Under the pieces are notes generated by a model. It saw only the letters and a program-made list of their open reading frames with translations, had not been told where the DNA came from and did not search any database. Shown piece after piece: positions 1-5,736 of a stretch of 5,736 nucleotides of DNA. The stretch lies in contig JAGLKS010000293.1 of assembly GCA_023140905.1 (NCBI GenBank), positions 1 to 5,736 of the forward strand, in the 5' to 3' direction. The stretch comes from Alphaproteobacteria bacterium (GTDB taxonomy: Bacteria > Pseudomonadota > Alphaproteobacteria > Micavibrionales > Micavibrionaceae). How positions within the stretch are numbered: position 1 is the first letter of the stretch; each line of letters opens with the position of its first letter. A program made the translations under genes and the position numbers.

Positions 1-48
1 TCAAAAATTATACTTGATCCTCAAATTTTTTTATTGGAGCAATAAGAC

Positions 49-66
49 CACCTGCATAAGCTGGTG
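49..66 (-). repeat. Small hairpin motif just after a stop codon, copy 1
   Basis: CACC-T-GC-ATAA-GC-T-GGTG folds as a 4 bp stem, one T-T mismatch, 2 bp and a 4-base loop. It sits a few bases downstream of the stop of the gene ending at 72, and on the minus strand it is followed by GTCTTATT. It could act as a weak terminator or 3'-end stabiliser. The right half (ATAAGCTGGTG, 56-66) recurs at 850-860. Confidence 0.35.
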
Positions 67-71
67 AAGGG

Positions 72-752
72 TCATCCTTCTGGAAACAGTTCTTTTTGAA
101 CGATGTTTTCTATATCTTTAATTAAAGGTTTTATTTTTTCTTCTTTCTCGAGTGCTCTTAGACCGAAATCTTGTATAGCATTAGGATCGCTAAGATTCAT
201 TTTTTGAGAAACCCCAGAAGACCCGATGTAATCACCAACCTTTGAAAATTTCTCTTTGATATGTTGGCGGAGAAAGATTCTATTTTCGTCAAAATATATA
301 TGAAATTCTGAGAGTGCCTTATCTGCTTCGTTCAAATCACGGTAACTCATTATTTTTGAAAAAGCAAAAACGTAGCCTTCGTTTCTTTCTTTCATAAAGT
401 TTTGCTCATCTTCTGTGAAATTATTGACTTTCATAAACCTTTTCAACATCTTGTCAGAGTATTTGTTTAAATCAGGAAAAGACTTAAATTCTCTAATGGC
501 GAATTTTAAAGAGTTGTGAGCTTTGATAAGCTTTTTCCATGCCTCCGATAGAACTTCATGCTCTTTTTCGTGCCATTTAGTTTTACGTGTAAGAAGTAAA
601 TCAAACTCATATAATTTTTGCGCTTTAAATCGCTCCAAATCTTTTTTAAATCTATTATCGATCCACTTTTTGCCACAAAACTTTATGAGCAAAAAAGCAC
701 CGAAAGCACCGGAAGCACCAGAGGTAATCAATTGTTCCAAAATTTCAGACAT
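72..752 (-). CDS. Membrane-anchored helical (coiled-coil) protein of unknown function
   Basis: I do not recognise a named family. The product (226 aa from the preferred start) has one hydrophobic segment near the N terminus (about residues 9-26, glycine/alanine-rich then LLI). A long charged, helix-prone stretch follows (about 28-92, rich in Lys, Glu and Leu), then a helical remainder with a FDENRIF motif near 154-160. This suggests a single-pass inner-membrane protein with a cytoplasmic helical domain. The layout resembles widespread hypothetical proteins often seen in accessory regions, an impression from memory. An in-frame ATG lies at 761, but the only good Shine-Dalgarno (AAGGGA, 762-767) almost abuts it. 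The same site is 9 bases from the ATG at 752, so I prefer 752. The gene is very AT-rich (bases 241-300 are about 27% G+C), unlike ilvC at the other end, which hints at horizontal acquisition. It ends normally with TGA. Confidence 0.75.
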   Translation of the reverse strand: MSEILEQLITSGASGAFGAFLLIKFCGKKWIDNRFKKDLERFKAQKLYEFDLLLTRKTKWHEKEHEVLSEAWKKLIKAHNSLKFAIREFKSFPDLNKYSDKMLKRFMKVNNFTEDEQNFMKERNEGYVFAFSKIMSYRDLNEADKALSEFHIYFDENRIFLRQHIKEKFSKVGDYIGSSGVSQKMNLSDPNAIQDFGLRALEKEEKIKPLIKDIENIVQKELFPEG

Positions 753-761
753 AACATTCAT

Positions 762-767
762 TCCCTT
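762..767 (-). promoter_or_regulatory. Ribosome binding site that favours the start at 752
   Basis: On the minus strand AAGGGA lies one to two bases before the ATG at 761, too close to serve it, and nine bases before the in-frame ATG at 752. The spacing makes 752 the better start for the helical membrane protein. Confidence 0.55.
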
Positions 768-779
768 AATTTAAAGGAC

Positions 780-807
780 ACATTACCACGTGTAAGAAAA
801 CTTTCAA
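780..807 (-). promoter_or_regulatory. Weak candidate promoter for the helical membrane protein gene
   Basis: On the minus strand a TTGAAA (802-807, one base from the -35 consensus) is followed after 16 bases by TAATGT (780-785, a poor -10). Transcription would begin roughly 20 bases before the start at 752. The -10 match is weak, so this is only a candidate. Confidence 0.2.
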
Positions 808-844
808 TCACGTCCTATAACAGATTGGAATGATTGATAATACT

Positions 845-860
845 ACCATATAAGCTGGTG
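845..860 (-). repeat. Small hairpin motif downstream of a stop codon, copy 2
   Basis: ACCA-TATAAGC-TGGT (845-859) forms a 4 bp stem, and the 11-mer ATAAGCTGGTG (850-860) is identical to bases 56-66. It lies about 40 bases downstream of the stop of the small membrane protein gene ending at 900, so both copies follow minus-strand genes. The stem is too weak to call a terminator with confidence. Confidence 0.3.
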
Positions 861-899
861 GATTTACTCGGGAGGAGATAGAACAACCAGATTATATTT

Positions 900-1241
900 T
901 CAGATAAAGCGAATAAGTATAAGAAGGCTCTGCACTAAAGGCATGATAAGCGGAGCAAACAGAAAGATACGTTGCCATTTTTTACTGACAAAGAAATAAG
1001 CAAAGCTGAATAAAGCGCAAAAAACCCATGTAAGAATTGGGAAATAAACCGTAACAGGTATGGGGACCATGCCAACATCAGGGATTTCTGTTGTTCCTAT
1101 GAAGAAACCGGACGTATCAAACCCTTCAGCTTCGATATTGATGATTCGCAGTTTTAAGCATAAAGGGTAGAGTATAAGCGGTAAAAAAAAGCCGATAATG
1201 TTGCAGCTAAAGAATAAGGCAAGTTTCTTGAATATAGGCAT
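900..1241 (-). CDS. Small integral membrane protein with three predicted helices
   Basis: No family is recognised. The 113-aa product has hydrophobic segments at about residues 7-29, 62-85 and 91-111. Between the first two is a 30-residue hydrophilic loop (about 31-61, with the acidic stretch NIEAEGFD), and a short basic turn (SKKWQR) separates the last two. The positive-inside rule would put this basic turn, and the KK after the start, on the cytoplasmic side. That does not fit three crossings neatly, so one segment may be re-entrant. The start at 1241 is preceded by a weak purine-rich site (AAAGAA) and no alternative in-frame start is near. The preceding lipoprotein gene is separated by a terminator, so this gene is probably transcribed alone. 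AT-rich tracts including TATATAG (around 1270-1277) could hold its promoter, but no clear -35 is visible. Confidence 0.7.
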   Translation of the reverse strand: MPIFKKLALFFSCNIIGFFLPLILYPLCLKLRIINIEAEGFDTSGFFIGTTEIPDVGMVPIPVTVYFPILTWVFCALFSFAYFFVSKKWQRIFLFAPLIMPLVQSLLILIRFI

Positions 1242-1305
1242 AACATTCTTTCTTTTTTCTATCCCTTTTCTATATAGTGCTATTCTTAAGTGAAGCTACT
1301 ATAAT

Positions 1306-1335
1306 AAAAAGACCGTCATGAAGACAGTCTTTTTT
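1306..1335 (-). terminator. Rho-independent terminator of the small lipoprotein gene
   Basis: AAAAAGAC (1306-1313) pairs with GTCTTTTT (1327-1334). After one C-A mismatch a GTC/GAC inner stem closes a 5-base ATGAA loop. Read on the minus strand, the stem ends in a run of T, as expected for intrinsic termination about 65 bases after the stop at 1401. The element is nearly symmetrical, so it could also stop plus-strand transcription, but no plus-strand gene precedes it. It isolates the lipoprotein gene from the membrane protein gene that starts at 1241. Confidence 0.7.
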
Positions 1336-1400
1336 ACAAACTTATTACATAGCAAAGCAAAAAGCACTCTTTGTCCAAGATATCTGGTCAAAAGTAAGTT

Positions 1401-1610
1401 CTATTTTGTTTGTGCTCTGTGGAATACTTTCTCCGCCGGTGCTACACGTGTAGGCGTTGCAGCTGATGCTGACATTTCTCCATTATATGTTGCCGTGCGT
1501 TCCATTGCATATGGAGGGGCTGTGTCAACTTCACCTGTCGTGGTAGAGTCACACGCAGAAAGGGCAAGCGTCGCGCCTAATAGGCAGAATGTTGCAACTG
1601 TTTTTTTCAT
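1401..1610 (-). CDS. Very small lipoprotein (69 aa precursor)
   Basis: The precursor begins MKK, followed by a hydrophobic stretch and a lipobox LSAC (residues 17-20), with Cys20 as the expected lipidation site after signal peptidase II cleavage. The mature part is only about 50 residues, rich in Thr, Ala, Ser and Pro, without a recognisable domain, and looks disordered. Residue +2 after the cysteine is Asp. In E. coli this favours retention in the inner membrane, but the rule is not secure in other classes. The start is well supported: GAGG at 1618-1621 lies 7 bases upstream of the ATG. A dedicated terminator follows at 1306-1335, and the upstream leader carries a tandem repeat (1622-1652). 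This looks like a single-gene unit. Function unknown; lipoproteins this short are common and often uncharacterised. Confidence 0.8.
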   Translation of the reverse strand: MKKTVATFCLLGATLALSACDSTTTGEVDTAPPYAMERTATYNGEMSASAATPTRVAPAEKVFHRAQTK

Positions 1611-1617
1611 TTTTTTT

Positions 1618-1621
1618 CCTC
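1618..1621 (-). promoter_or_regulatory. Shine-Dalgarno of the small lipoprotein gene
   Basis: GAGG followed by seven A residues and then ATG on the minus strand gives standard spacing and fixes the start at 1610. Confidence 0.7.
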
Positions 1622-1652
1622 GTCTCGTAATCGTTTAAGTCTCGTAATCGTT
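1622..1652 (-). repeat. 17-bp-period tandem repeat in the lipoprotein leader
   Basis: The 14-mer GTCTCGTAATCGTT occurs at 1622-1635 and again, identically, at 1639-1652, separated by TAA. It ends one base pair into the Shine-Dalgarno region of the lipoprotein gene. Tandem sites 17 bases apart could be two operator half-sites, a leader RNA element or a simple slippage duplication. The sequence does not decide between these. Confidence 0.7.
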
Positions 1653-2026
1653 AACCTGAAATCTGATTTTTTATTATTCCAGAACGTTTGTCGCTTTCGT
1701 TAGTCTATACCTTAATTCGTTTTTGTATACGATTTTGATACATCCTGCTTCATTGATGCTTGAATCAACAAAAGGTGACTTGTTCCAGATCTTTACCATA
1801 TGGCAAACTCACAAATCCACAACTATGACTCTTTATACAAAGCGGCACATTTTTCAAGTCATTTTTGTTTTTTTGCAATAGTTATTCCCGGTTGGTGTGC
1901 ATATTGATGTAAATTTGCAACACTTAAGATTTTGGGAAAAGCCAGGATAGTATTGCGTTTGGGGCTGACTTCTGTACGACTTTATTTTGCACTGTTTTAC
2001 TGGTGGTTATGCACAAAAATGAAGAA
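1653..2026. other. Gene-poor intergenic region between lipoprotein and amidase genes
   Basis: Taken with the flanking leader repeat and terminator, about 500 bases between 1611 and 2117 carry no convincing gene. A 35-codon plus-strand frame (1800-1907) lacks a ribosome binding site and is not called. The region must contain the promoter of the lipoprotein gene, but I cannot see a good -35/-10 pair. A near-palindrome, TTT-A-CCATATGG-C-AAA, lies at 1792-1807 (one non-matching pair) and could be a protein-binding site. The AT-rich content would also fit a small RNA or an untranslated leader, but no known RNA family is recognised. Confidence 0.5.
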
Positions 2027-2046
2027 CCCCGCCGCAAGCTGCGGGG
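2027..2046 (-). terminator. GC-rich rho-independent terminator of the amidase gene
   Basis: CCCCGC (2027-2032) pairs with GCGGGG (2041-2046) around an 8-base loop that can itself form a GC/GC closure. On the minus strand the stem is followed by TTCTTCATTTTT, a T-rich tail. It lies about 70 bases downstream of the amidase stop at 2118, in an otherwise AT-rich region. The plus-strand side lacks a T-run, so the orientation is minus. Confidence 0.65.
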
Positions 2047-2117
2047 AATTAAACCCGAAAGTGATTAAAAAGGCCACTAATTTATATACAGGGCTGATTA
2101 TATAATCTTTTGATGTA

Positions 2118-3389
2118 TTAATTTTGTTCGTTTATTGCAATGCGTTTAAAATAGGCGTCAATGCCATGGCGAATTGCTGAGGCGATTTTTTTCTGGTGGC
2201 TTCTTTGGGTAAGCAGGCGGGCTTCATTGGCATTAGACATGAACCCTGTTTCAATAAGAACGGAAGGGATATCAGGAGCTTTTAGAACAGCAAATCCAGC
2301 ATAACGATGCGGGCGTTGCAATGTTTTCACGCCTTGTTGGCTTAATGTTTCTACAAGCGTATTTGCAAAGAACTTTGATTGGTTCATTGTTTCATTCATA
2401 AGGAAATCACCGAGAATAAATGCAACTTGTTCATCTTCGATATTAACTTCGATACCGGCGAGCATATCAACCTGATTTTCTTTTTGCGCCAAAGCAGCTG
2501 TTTGCGCGTCTGAAGATTTCTTGGAAAGCGTATAGATAGATGTGCCGCGTACATTCTTTTTCTTAACCGAATCAGCATGGAGGGATACGAATATATCGCC
2601 ATTATGAGTGCGGGCAAATCTCACACGATCTTTAAGTTTAATGAAGGTGTCAGTTTTCCGCGTCATATAAACTTGATAGCGGCCAGTTGATAAGAGTTGT
2701 TTTTGTAGTTCTTTGGCAATACTCAACACAACGGTTTTTTCATAGACTTTGTTACAACCGATAGCTCCCGGATCTACGCCGCCATGGCCGGGGTCCAGAA
2801 TAATAACAGGTTTTTTGACGATTGTATTTCTATTGTCTGCATTCGGGCGCAGAGCGTTGGATGGTGGATAGGGGATTTGGGTGTTTGTGGCAGAAGCATA
2901 GCTTTGTGTGTTGCTGGATGGGCTGTGGTTTTCGACTTGTAGCGTTCCATGAATATTGGATTTATTGGCTGCGAATGTTGCAAGATCAACGTTCTTGTAG
3001 TCAATGACAAGGCGTACATTATTTGGGTCATTTCCAGTAGGAAGCAAAAAAGCACTTTGTACGATGGCTGGAGAGTTCAGGTCAAAGACAATTCGTGAGA
3101 TATTAGGCATAAGCTGACCTTGGCGAATGTCTGAGACAAGAGTCTCAGGTGGTGTTTGTGTCGTGCCGGCATGCCATGAAAATTGGGGTAGGTCGATAAC
3201 AAGGCGGTATGGGTCGCCTAAGGTGAATGTGCGAAAATCAGCAACATTATCCATATCTATAACGAGGCGGATTTTGTCAGGGTGGGACCCAAAACGCAAA
3301 GATCCAACCTCCAGAGCGTACACAGGTACACTCCAGAGAAATACAAGGCATAAAGATAGTACAGCCCACAGGCTTTTACGAAGTGTCAT
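2118..3389 (-). CDS. amiC: N-acetylmuramoyl-L-alanine amidase, AMIN plus Amidase_3 (AmiC type)
   Basis: This zinc amidase cuts the bond between N-acetylmuramic acid and the L-alanine of the peptide stem, freeing daughter cells at division. It is exported: a Sec signal peptide spans residues 1-25 with likely cleavage after VYA. Residues 26-133 fit an AMIN domain (repeated RLVID strands), which binds peptidoglycan and directs septal localisation. A Ser/Asn/Pro-rich linker (about 140-190) precedes the catalytic domain (about 194-414). Visible zinc ligands are His202 (DPGHGG), Glu217 (YEK) and His271 (SLHAD), and the catalytic glutamate is Glu380 (IETGFMSN). The insert between SLHAD and the last motif (about 287-340, with KENQVDML) matches the autoinhibitory helix region of AmiB/AmiC-type enzymes, implying activation by an EnvC/NlpD-like LytM factor (inference). 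Length (423 aa) is normal. No strong Shine-Dalgarno precedes the ATG; the start rests on the signal peptide. The exact symbol (amiC against amiB) is uncertain. Confidence 0.95.
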   Translation of the reverse strand: MTLRKSLWAVLSLCLVFLWSVPVYALEVGSLRFGSHPDKIRLVIDMDNVADFRTFTLGDPYRLVIDLPQFSWHAGTTQTPPETLVSDIRQGQLMPNISRIVFDLNSPAIVQSAFLLPTGNDPNNVRLVIDYKNVDLATFAANKSNIHGTLQVENHSPSSNTQSYASATNTQIPYPPSNALRPNADNRNTIVKKPVIILDPGHGGVDPGAIGCNKVYEKTVVLSIAKELQKQLLSTGRYQVYMTRKTDTFIKLKDRVRFARTHNGDIFVSLHADSVKKKNVRGTSIYTLSKKSSDAQTAALAQKENQVDMLAGIEVNIEDEQVAFILGDFLMNETMNQSKFFANTLVETLSQQGVKTLQRPHRYAGFAVLKAPDIPSVLIETGFMSNANEARLLTQRSHQKKIASAIRHGIDAYFKRIAINEQN

Positions 3390-3413
3390 ATAGAGATGTT
3401 GGATCAGTGCTTG

Positions 3414-3419
3414 ATTATA
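3414..3419 (-). promoter_or_regulatory. Candidate -10 box for the amidase gene
   Basis: A perfect TATAAT lies on the minus strand here, about 25 bases before the amidase start. It would give a leader of roughly 18 bases. The hexamer 17-18 bases upstream (TAAAAT or ATAAAA) does not resemble a standard -35, so only the -10 is supported. Confidence 0.35.
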
Positions 3420-3531
3420 AAAAGAATACCCTAATGATTTTATATCATGAAAAGTGGTTAATGAAAAATCATACTATATTATGGTGAGAAAAGTATAGGG
3501 CTGTTTGATTATATAGAAAAAATGGAAATGT

Positions 3532-3927
3532 TTATTCATCTTCCATAGCGTCAATAATGGTATCGAACATCTGGCTAGCCGTTTTTATCGTTTGAGCATT
3601 TGCTTTATAAGCGATTTCGGCTTGTTTCATTGTTATCAATTCATTTTCCAGATTAACGTAAGGCGCTTTGACCAGTCCATTTTCATCAGCGTAAAAGGCA
3701 TTTGGATCGAAAGCTATAGTCGTGGCAGGCTCTTTAGTTACAAATTTTGTGAAGCATCCACCTGAACTAGTAGTGGTTGATTGCGTTGTTTGAGCCTCAT
3801 AGGACGGGATGCTTTCATCGGTTAGTGAGCCTGTATTTTGCATATTGGCGATATTAGACGCGCTTGCGCTCAAACGCATAGCTGCGGAATTTAGACCCGT
3901 TATTGCTATTCCAATGGCATTTCCCAT
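3532..3927 (-). CDS. FlgC-like flagellar basal-body rod family protein
   Basis: The 131-aa product shows the two conserved ends of the axial flagellar family. The N-terminal rod motif covers about residues 7-34, with GLNSAAMRL followed by ASNIAN. The C-terminal helix covers about 90-126, with VNLENELITMKQAEIAYKAN followed by the TIKTASQMFD pattern. The middle has a DPNAFYADENGLVKAPYV segment typical of short FlgC-like proteins. FlgC forms the proximal rod in the periplasm and is exported by the flagellar type III apparatus, so lack of a signal peptide is expected. The length fits FlgC, but the gene stands alone between an amidase and an unknown exported protein instead of beside flgB and fliE. 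It may be a paralogue rather than the structural FlgC, so I give no symbol. A lone cysteine (Cys58) lies in the central loop. No Shine-Dalgarno is evident before the ATG, but the N-terminal alignment supports this start. Confidence 0.85.
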   Translation of the reverse strand: MGNAIGIAITGLNSAAMRLSASASNIANMQNTGSLTDESIPSYEAQTTQSTTTSSGGCFTKFVTKEPATTIAFDPNAFYADENGLVKAPYVNLENELITMKQAEIAYKANAQTIKTASQMFDTIIDAMEDE

Positions 3928-3975
3928 GATTTTAATATACTATGTACCCGGTTAAATGTTATTTATACCTAATAA

Positions 3976-3990
3976 CACTTATACTAAGTG
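3976..3990. promoter_or_regulatory. Perfect inverted repeat in the divergent promoter region
   Basis: CACTTA-TAC-TAAGTG is a dyad with perfect 6-base arms and a 3-base centre. It lies in the 94-base gap between the divergent starts at 3927 and 4022. It contains TATACT on the plus strand (3980-3985), a good -10 placed about 37 bases before the 4022 start, and TATAAG on the minus strand. A regulator bound here could control both genes. No good -35 is visible for either direction. Confidence 0.35.
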
Positions 3991-4007
3991 ATGATTTAGA
4001 TTTAGTT

Positions 4008-4012
4008 AAGGA
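4008..4012 (+). promoter_or_regulatory. Shine-Dalgarno of the exported protein gene
   Basis: AAGGA ends nine bases before the ATG at 4022, an acceptable spacing that supports this start. Confidence 0.6.
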
Positions 4013-4021
4013 ATAGTCATA

Positions 4022-4498
4022 ATGCGTATTTTCACCTTTCTTTTTCTCTTTACTTTGGCTGTAACAGGGGTTTCTGGTCAGTCAATGGCTGATAAGGCTA
4101 CATATTGGGGTTTTCTCTATCACGATGGTTATAAACATGATTTTCAGCCTTATTTAGGGCAAGAAAAACTCGCACAACCCTCAACAGCGGACATGGATAG
4201 TTGGACACCTGCTGATTGGGTTGATAATCCAGGTGATGAAAAAGTTATTCTCCATGACTTCTATTCTCTCGGTCTTATAAAGAAACAATATATTGATCGT
4301 GATAATATTCCGGCTTTGCGCGTAGGAGAGCCGTTTATCCAGCTTTCAAGCTTCGATCAAAAGCGCGTTTTAGCTTTTATTGATTATGTGTTTAAGATAA
4401 CTGAGTCTGAAGAAAACGGTATGTTTTACGTTTACTATAACCGTAATGACAGCGAACCTCTTGGGATTTACAATAAATCCGGCTTTATAAGTTATTAA
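4022..4498 (+). CDS. Exported protein of unknown function
   Basis: No family is recognised. The 158-aa precursor starts with Arg then a phenylalanine/leucine-rich hydrophobic core (residues 3-17). A plausible signal peptidase I site follows SMA (cleavage after Ala23); an earlier site near VSG is also possible. The mature part, about 135 residues, is rich in Tyr, Trp, Phe and Asp, mildly acidic, and has no further membrane segment. It carries one histidine/aspartate-rich patch (YHDGYKHDF, about 33-41) and no cysteine pairs. It is most likely a soluble periplasmic or secreted protein. It is the only plus-strand gene here, divergent from the rod-family gene with a shared 94-base upstream region and convergent with ilvC, with which it shares a terminator. 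The start at 4022 has a Shine-Dalgarno and gives the signal peptide directly. Confidence 0.75.
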   Translation: MRIFTFLFLFTLAVTGVSGQSMADKATYWGFLYHDGYKHDFQPYLGQEKLAQPSTADMDSWTPADWVDNPGDEKVILHDFYSLGLIKKQYIDRDNIPALRVGEPFIQLSSFDQKRVLAFIDYVFKITESEENGMFYVYYNRNDSEPLGIYNKSGFISY

Positions 4499-4542
4499 TT
4501 AAGATTATGAGGCCGTATCAGTTAACTAGCTCATTCTTGAAA

Positions 4543-4570
4543 AAGCCCTTATCACGTAAAATAAGGGCTT
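4543..4570. terminator. Bidirectional rho-independent terminator between convergent genes
   Basis: AAGCCCTTAT (4543-4552) pairs perfectly with ATAAGGGCTT (4561-4570) around an 8-base loop. The plus strand continues CTTATATTTT and the minus strand continues TTTCAAG after a TT-ending stem. It can therefore end transcription of the exported protein gene (stop at 4498) and of ilvC (stop at 4592). The 10 bp perfect stem and its central place in a 93-base convergent gap make this call firm. Confidence 0.85.
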
Positions 4571-4591
4571 CTTATATTTTATTCGATAAGT

Positions 4592-5698
<1,107 letters not shown>

Positions 5699-5736
5699 TC
5701 AGTGTTGCGCCATAGCATTTTCAACTGCAATTGTAA
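5699..5736 (-). CDS. Possible C-terminal end of a gene upstream of ilvC (partial)
   Basis: A minus-strand frame open from the right edge encodes TIAVENAMAQH and then stops with TGA (5699-5701), 57 bases before the ilvC start. The alanine/glutamate-rich helical look resembles a protein end, and no terminator separates it from ilvC, so it could be an operon partner. Eleven residues are too few to identify it; they do not obviously match the end of acetolactate synthase small subunit (IlvN). It may also be a chance open frame. Confidence 0.25.
   Translation of the reverse strand, partial: TIAVENAMAQH

Noticed and set aside
8..112. Open minus-strand frame overlapping the end of the first gene, ending in a plausible-looking AGGLIAPIKKFEDQV tail
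   Set aside because: It has no start codon. A frameshift of the upstream gene is possible, but that gene already ends in a helix and stop that look natural for its type, so the extra frame is probably chance.
783..795. TTAC-CACGT-GTAA short dyad with a CACGTG core upstream of the first gene
   Set aside because: The arms are only four bases and the core is off-centre from them; too weak to call an operator.
523..833. Two overlapping plus-strand frames of 83 and 71 codons
   Set aside because: They lie antisense to the helical membrane protein gene and its upstream region, lack ribosome binding sites and have unnatural compositions.
1318..1638. Plus-strand frame of 106 codons
   Set aside because: It is the antisense shadow of the lipoprotein gene, and its start lies inside the terminator hairpin.
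1800..1907. Plus-strand 35-codon frame in the intergenic gap
   Set aside because: No Shine-Dalgarno precedes the ATG, and the sequence has no signal or domain.
2396..3393. Several frames on both strands within the amidase gene
   Set aside because: The amidase frame has full domain and catalytic-residue support; the others are shadows.
3434..3448. ATGAT-TTTAT-ATCAT hairpin upstream of the amidase gene
   Set aside because: A five-pair AT-only stem is expected often in such AT-rich sequence and has no T-run or matching second site; not called as a terminator or operator.

Overview
The window looks like a chromosomal stretch from an AT-rich, Gram-negative bacterium, most likely an alphaproteobacterium. 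The ketol-acid reductoisomerase is of the short class I type, with wording I associate with Alphaproteobacteria. The AMIN plus Amidase_3 cell-wall amidase and the short FlgC-like rod protein are also typical of that class. I cannot fix the genus from sequence alone; a Micavibrio-like or Rhodospirillales-like lineage is a guess. I see seven complete protein genes, six on the minus strand and one (4022-4498) on the plus strand. There are no tRNA or rRNA genes, CRISPR arrays or transposases.

Layout. Left third (1-1241): two minus-strand genes without close known relatives. One is a protein with a membrane anchor followed by a long charged helix (72-752, very AT-rich); the other is a small three-helix membrane protein (900-1241). 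A short hairpin motif recurs downstream of both. Middle (1306-2117): a tiny lipoprotein gene (1401-1610) closed by a hairpin terminator, preceded by a 17-bp-period tandem repeat and about 500 bases without a gene. That gap ends in the GC-rich terminator of the next gene. Centre (2118-3927): a periplasmic N-acetylmuramoyl-L-alanine amidase (AmiC type) and a FlgC-like axial protein far from any visible flagellar operon. Right (4022-5736): a plus-strand exported protein of unknown function and ilvC in convergent orientation, sharing one bidirectional terminator. A fragment of another minus-strand reading frame may enter from the right edge upstream of ilvC.

How the genes relate. Most look like separate transcription units rather than one pathway. 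Three products are envelope-targeted by visible signals (amidase, lipoprotein, exported protein), two more are predicted membrane proteins, and the rod protein would belong to the axial structure of the flagellum. ilvC is a housekeeping branched-chain amino-acid gene. The region reads as ordinary core chromosome on the right, grading into more AT-rich accessory-like material on the left. I found no convincing new multi-gene system. The most interesting items are the orphan proteins and several small repeated or palindromic elements between genes.
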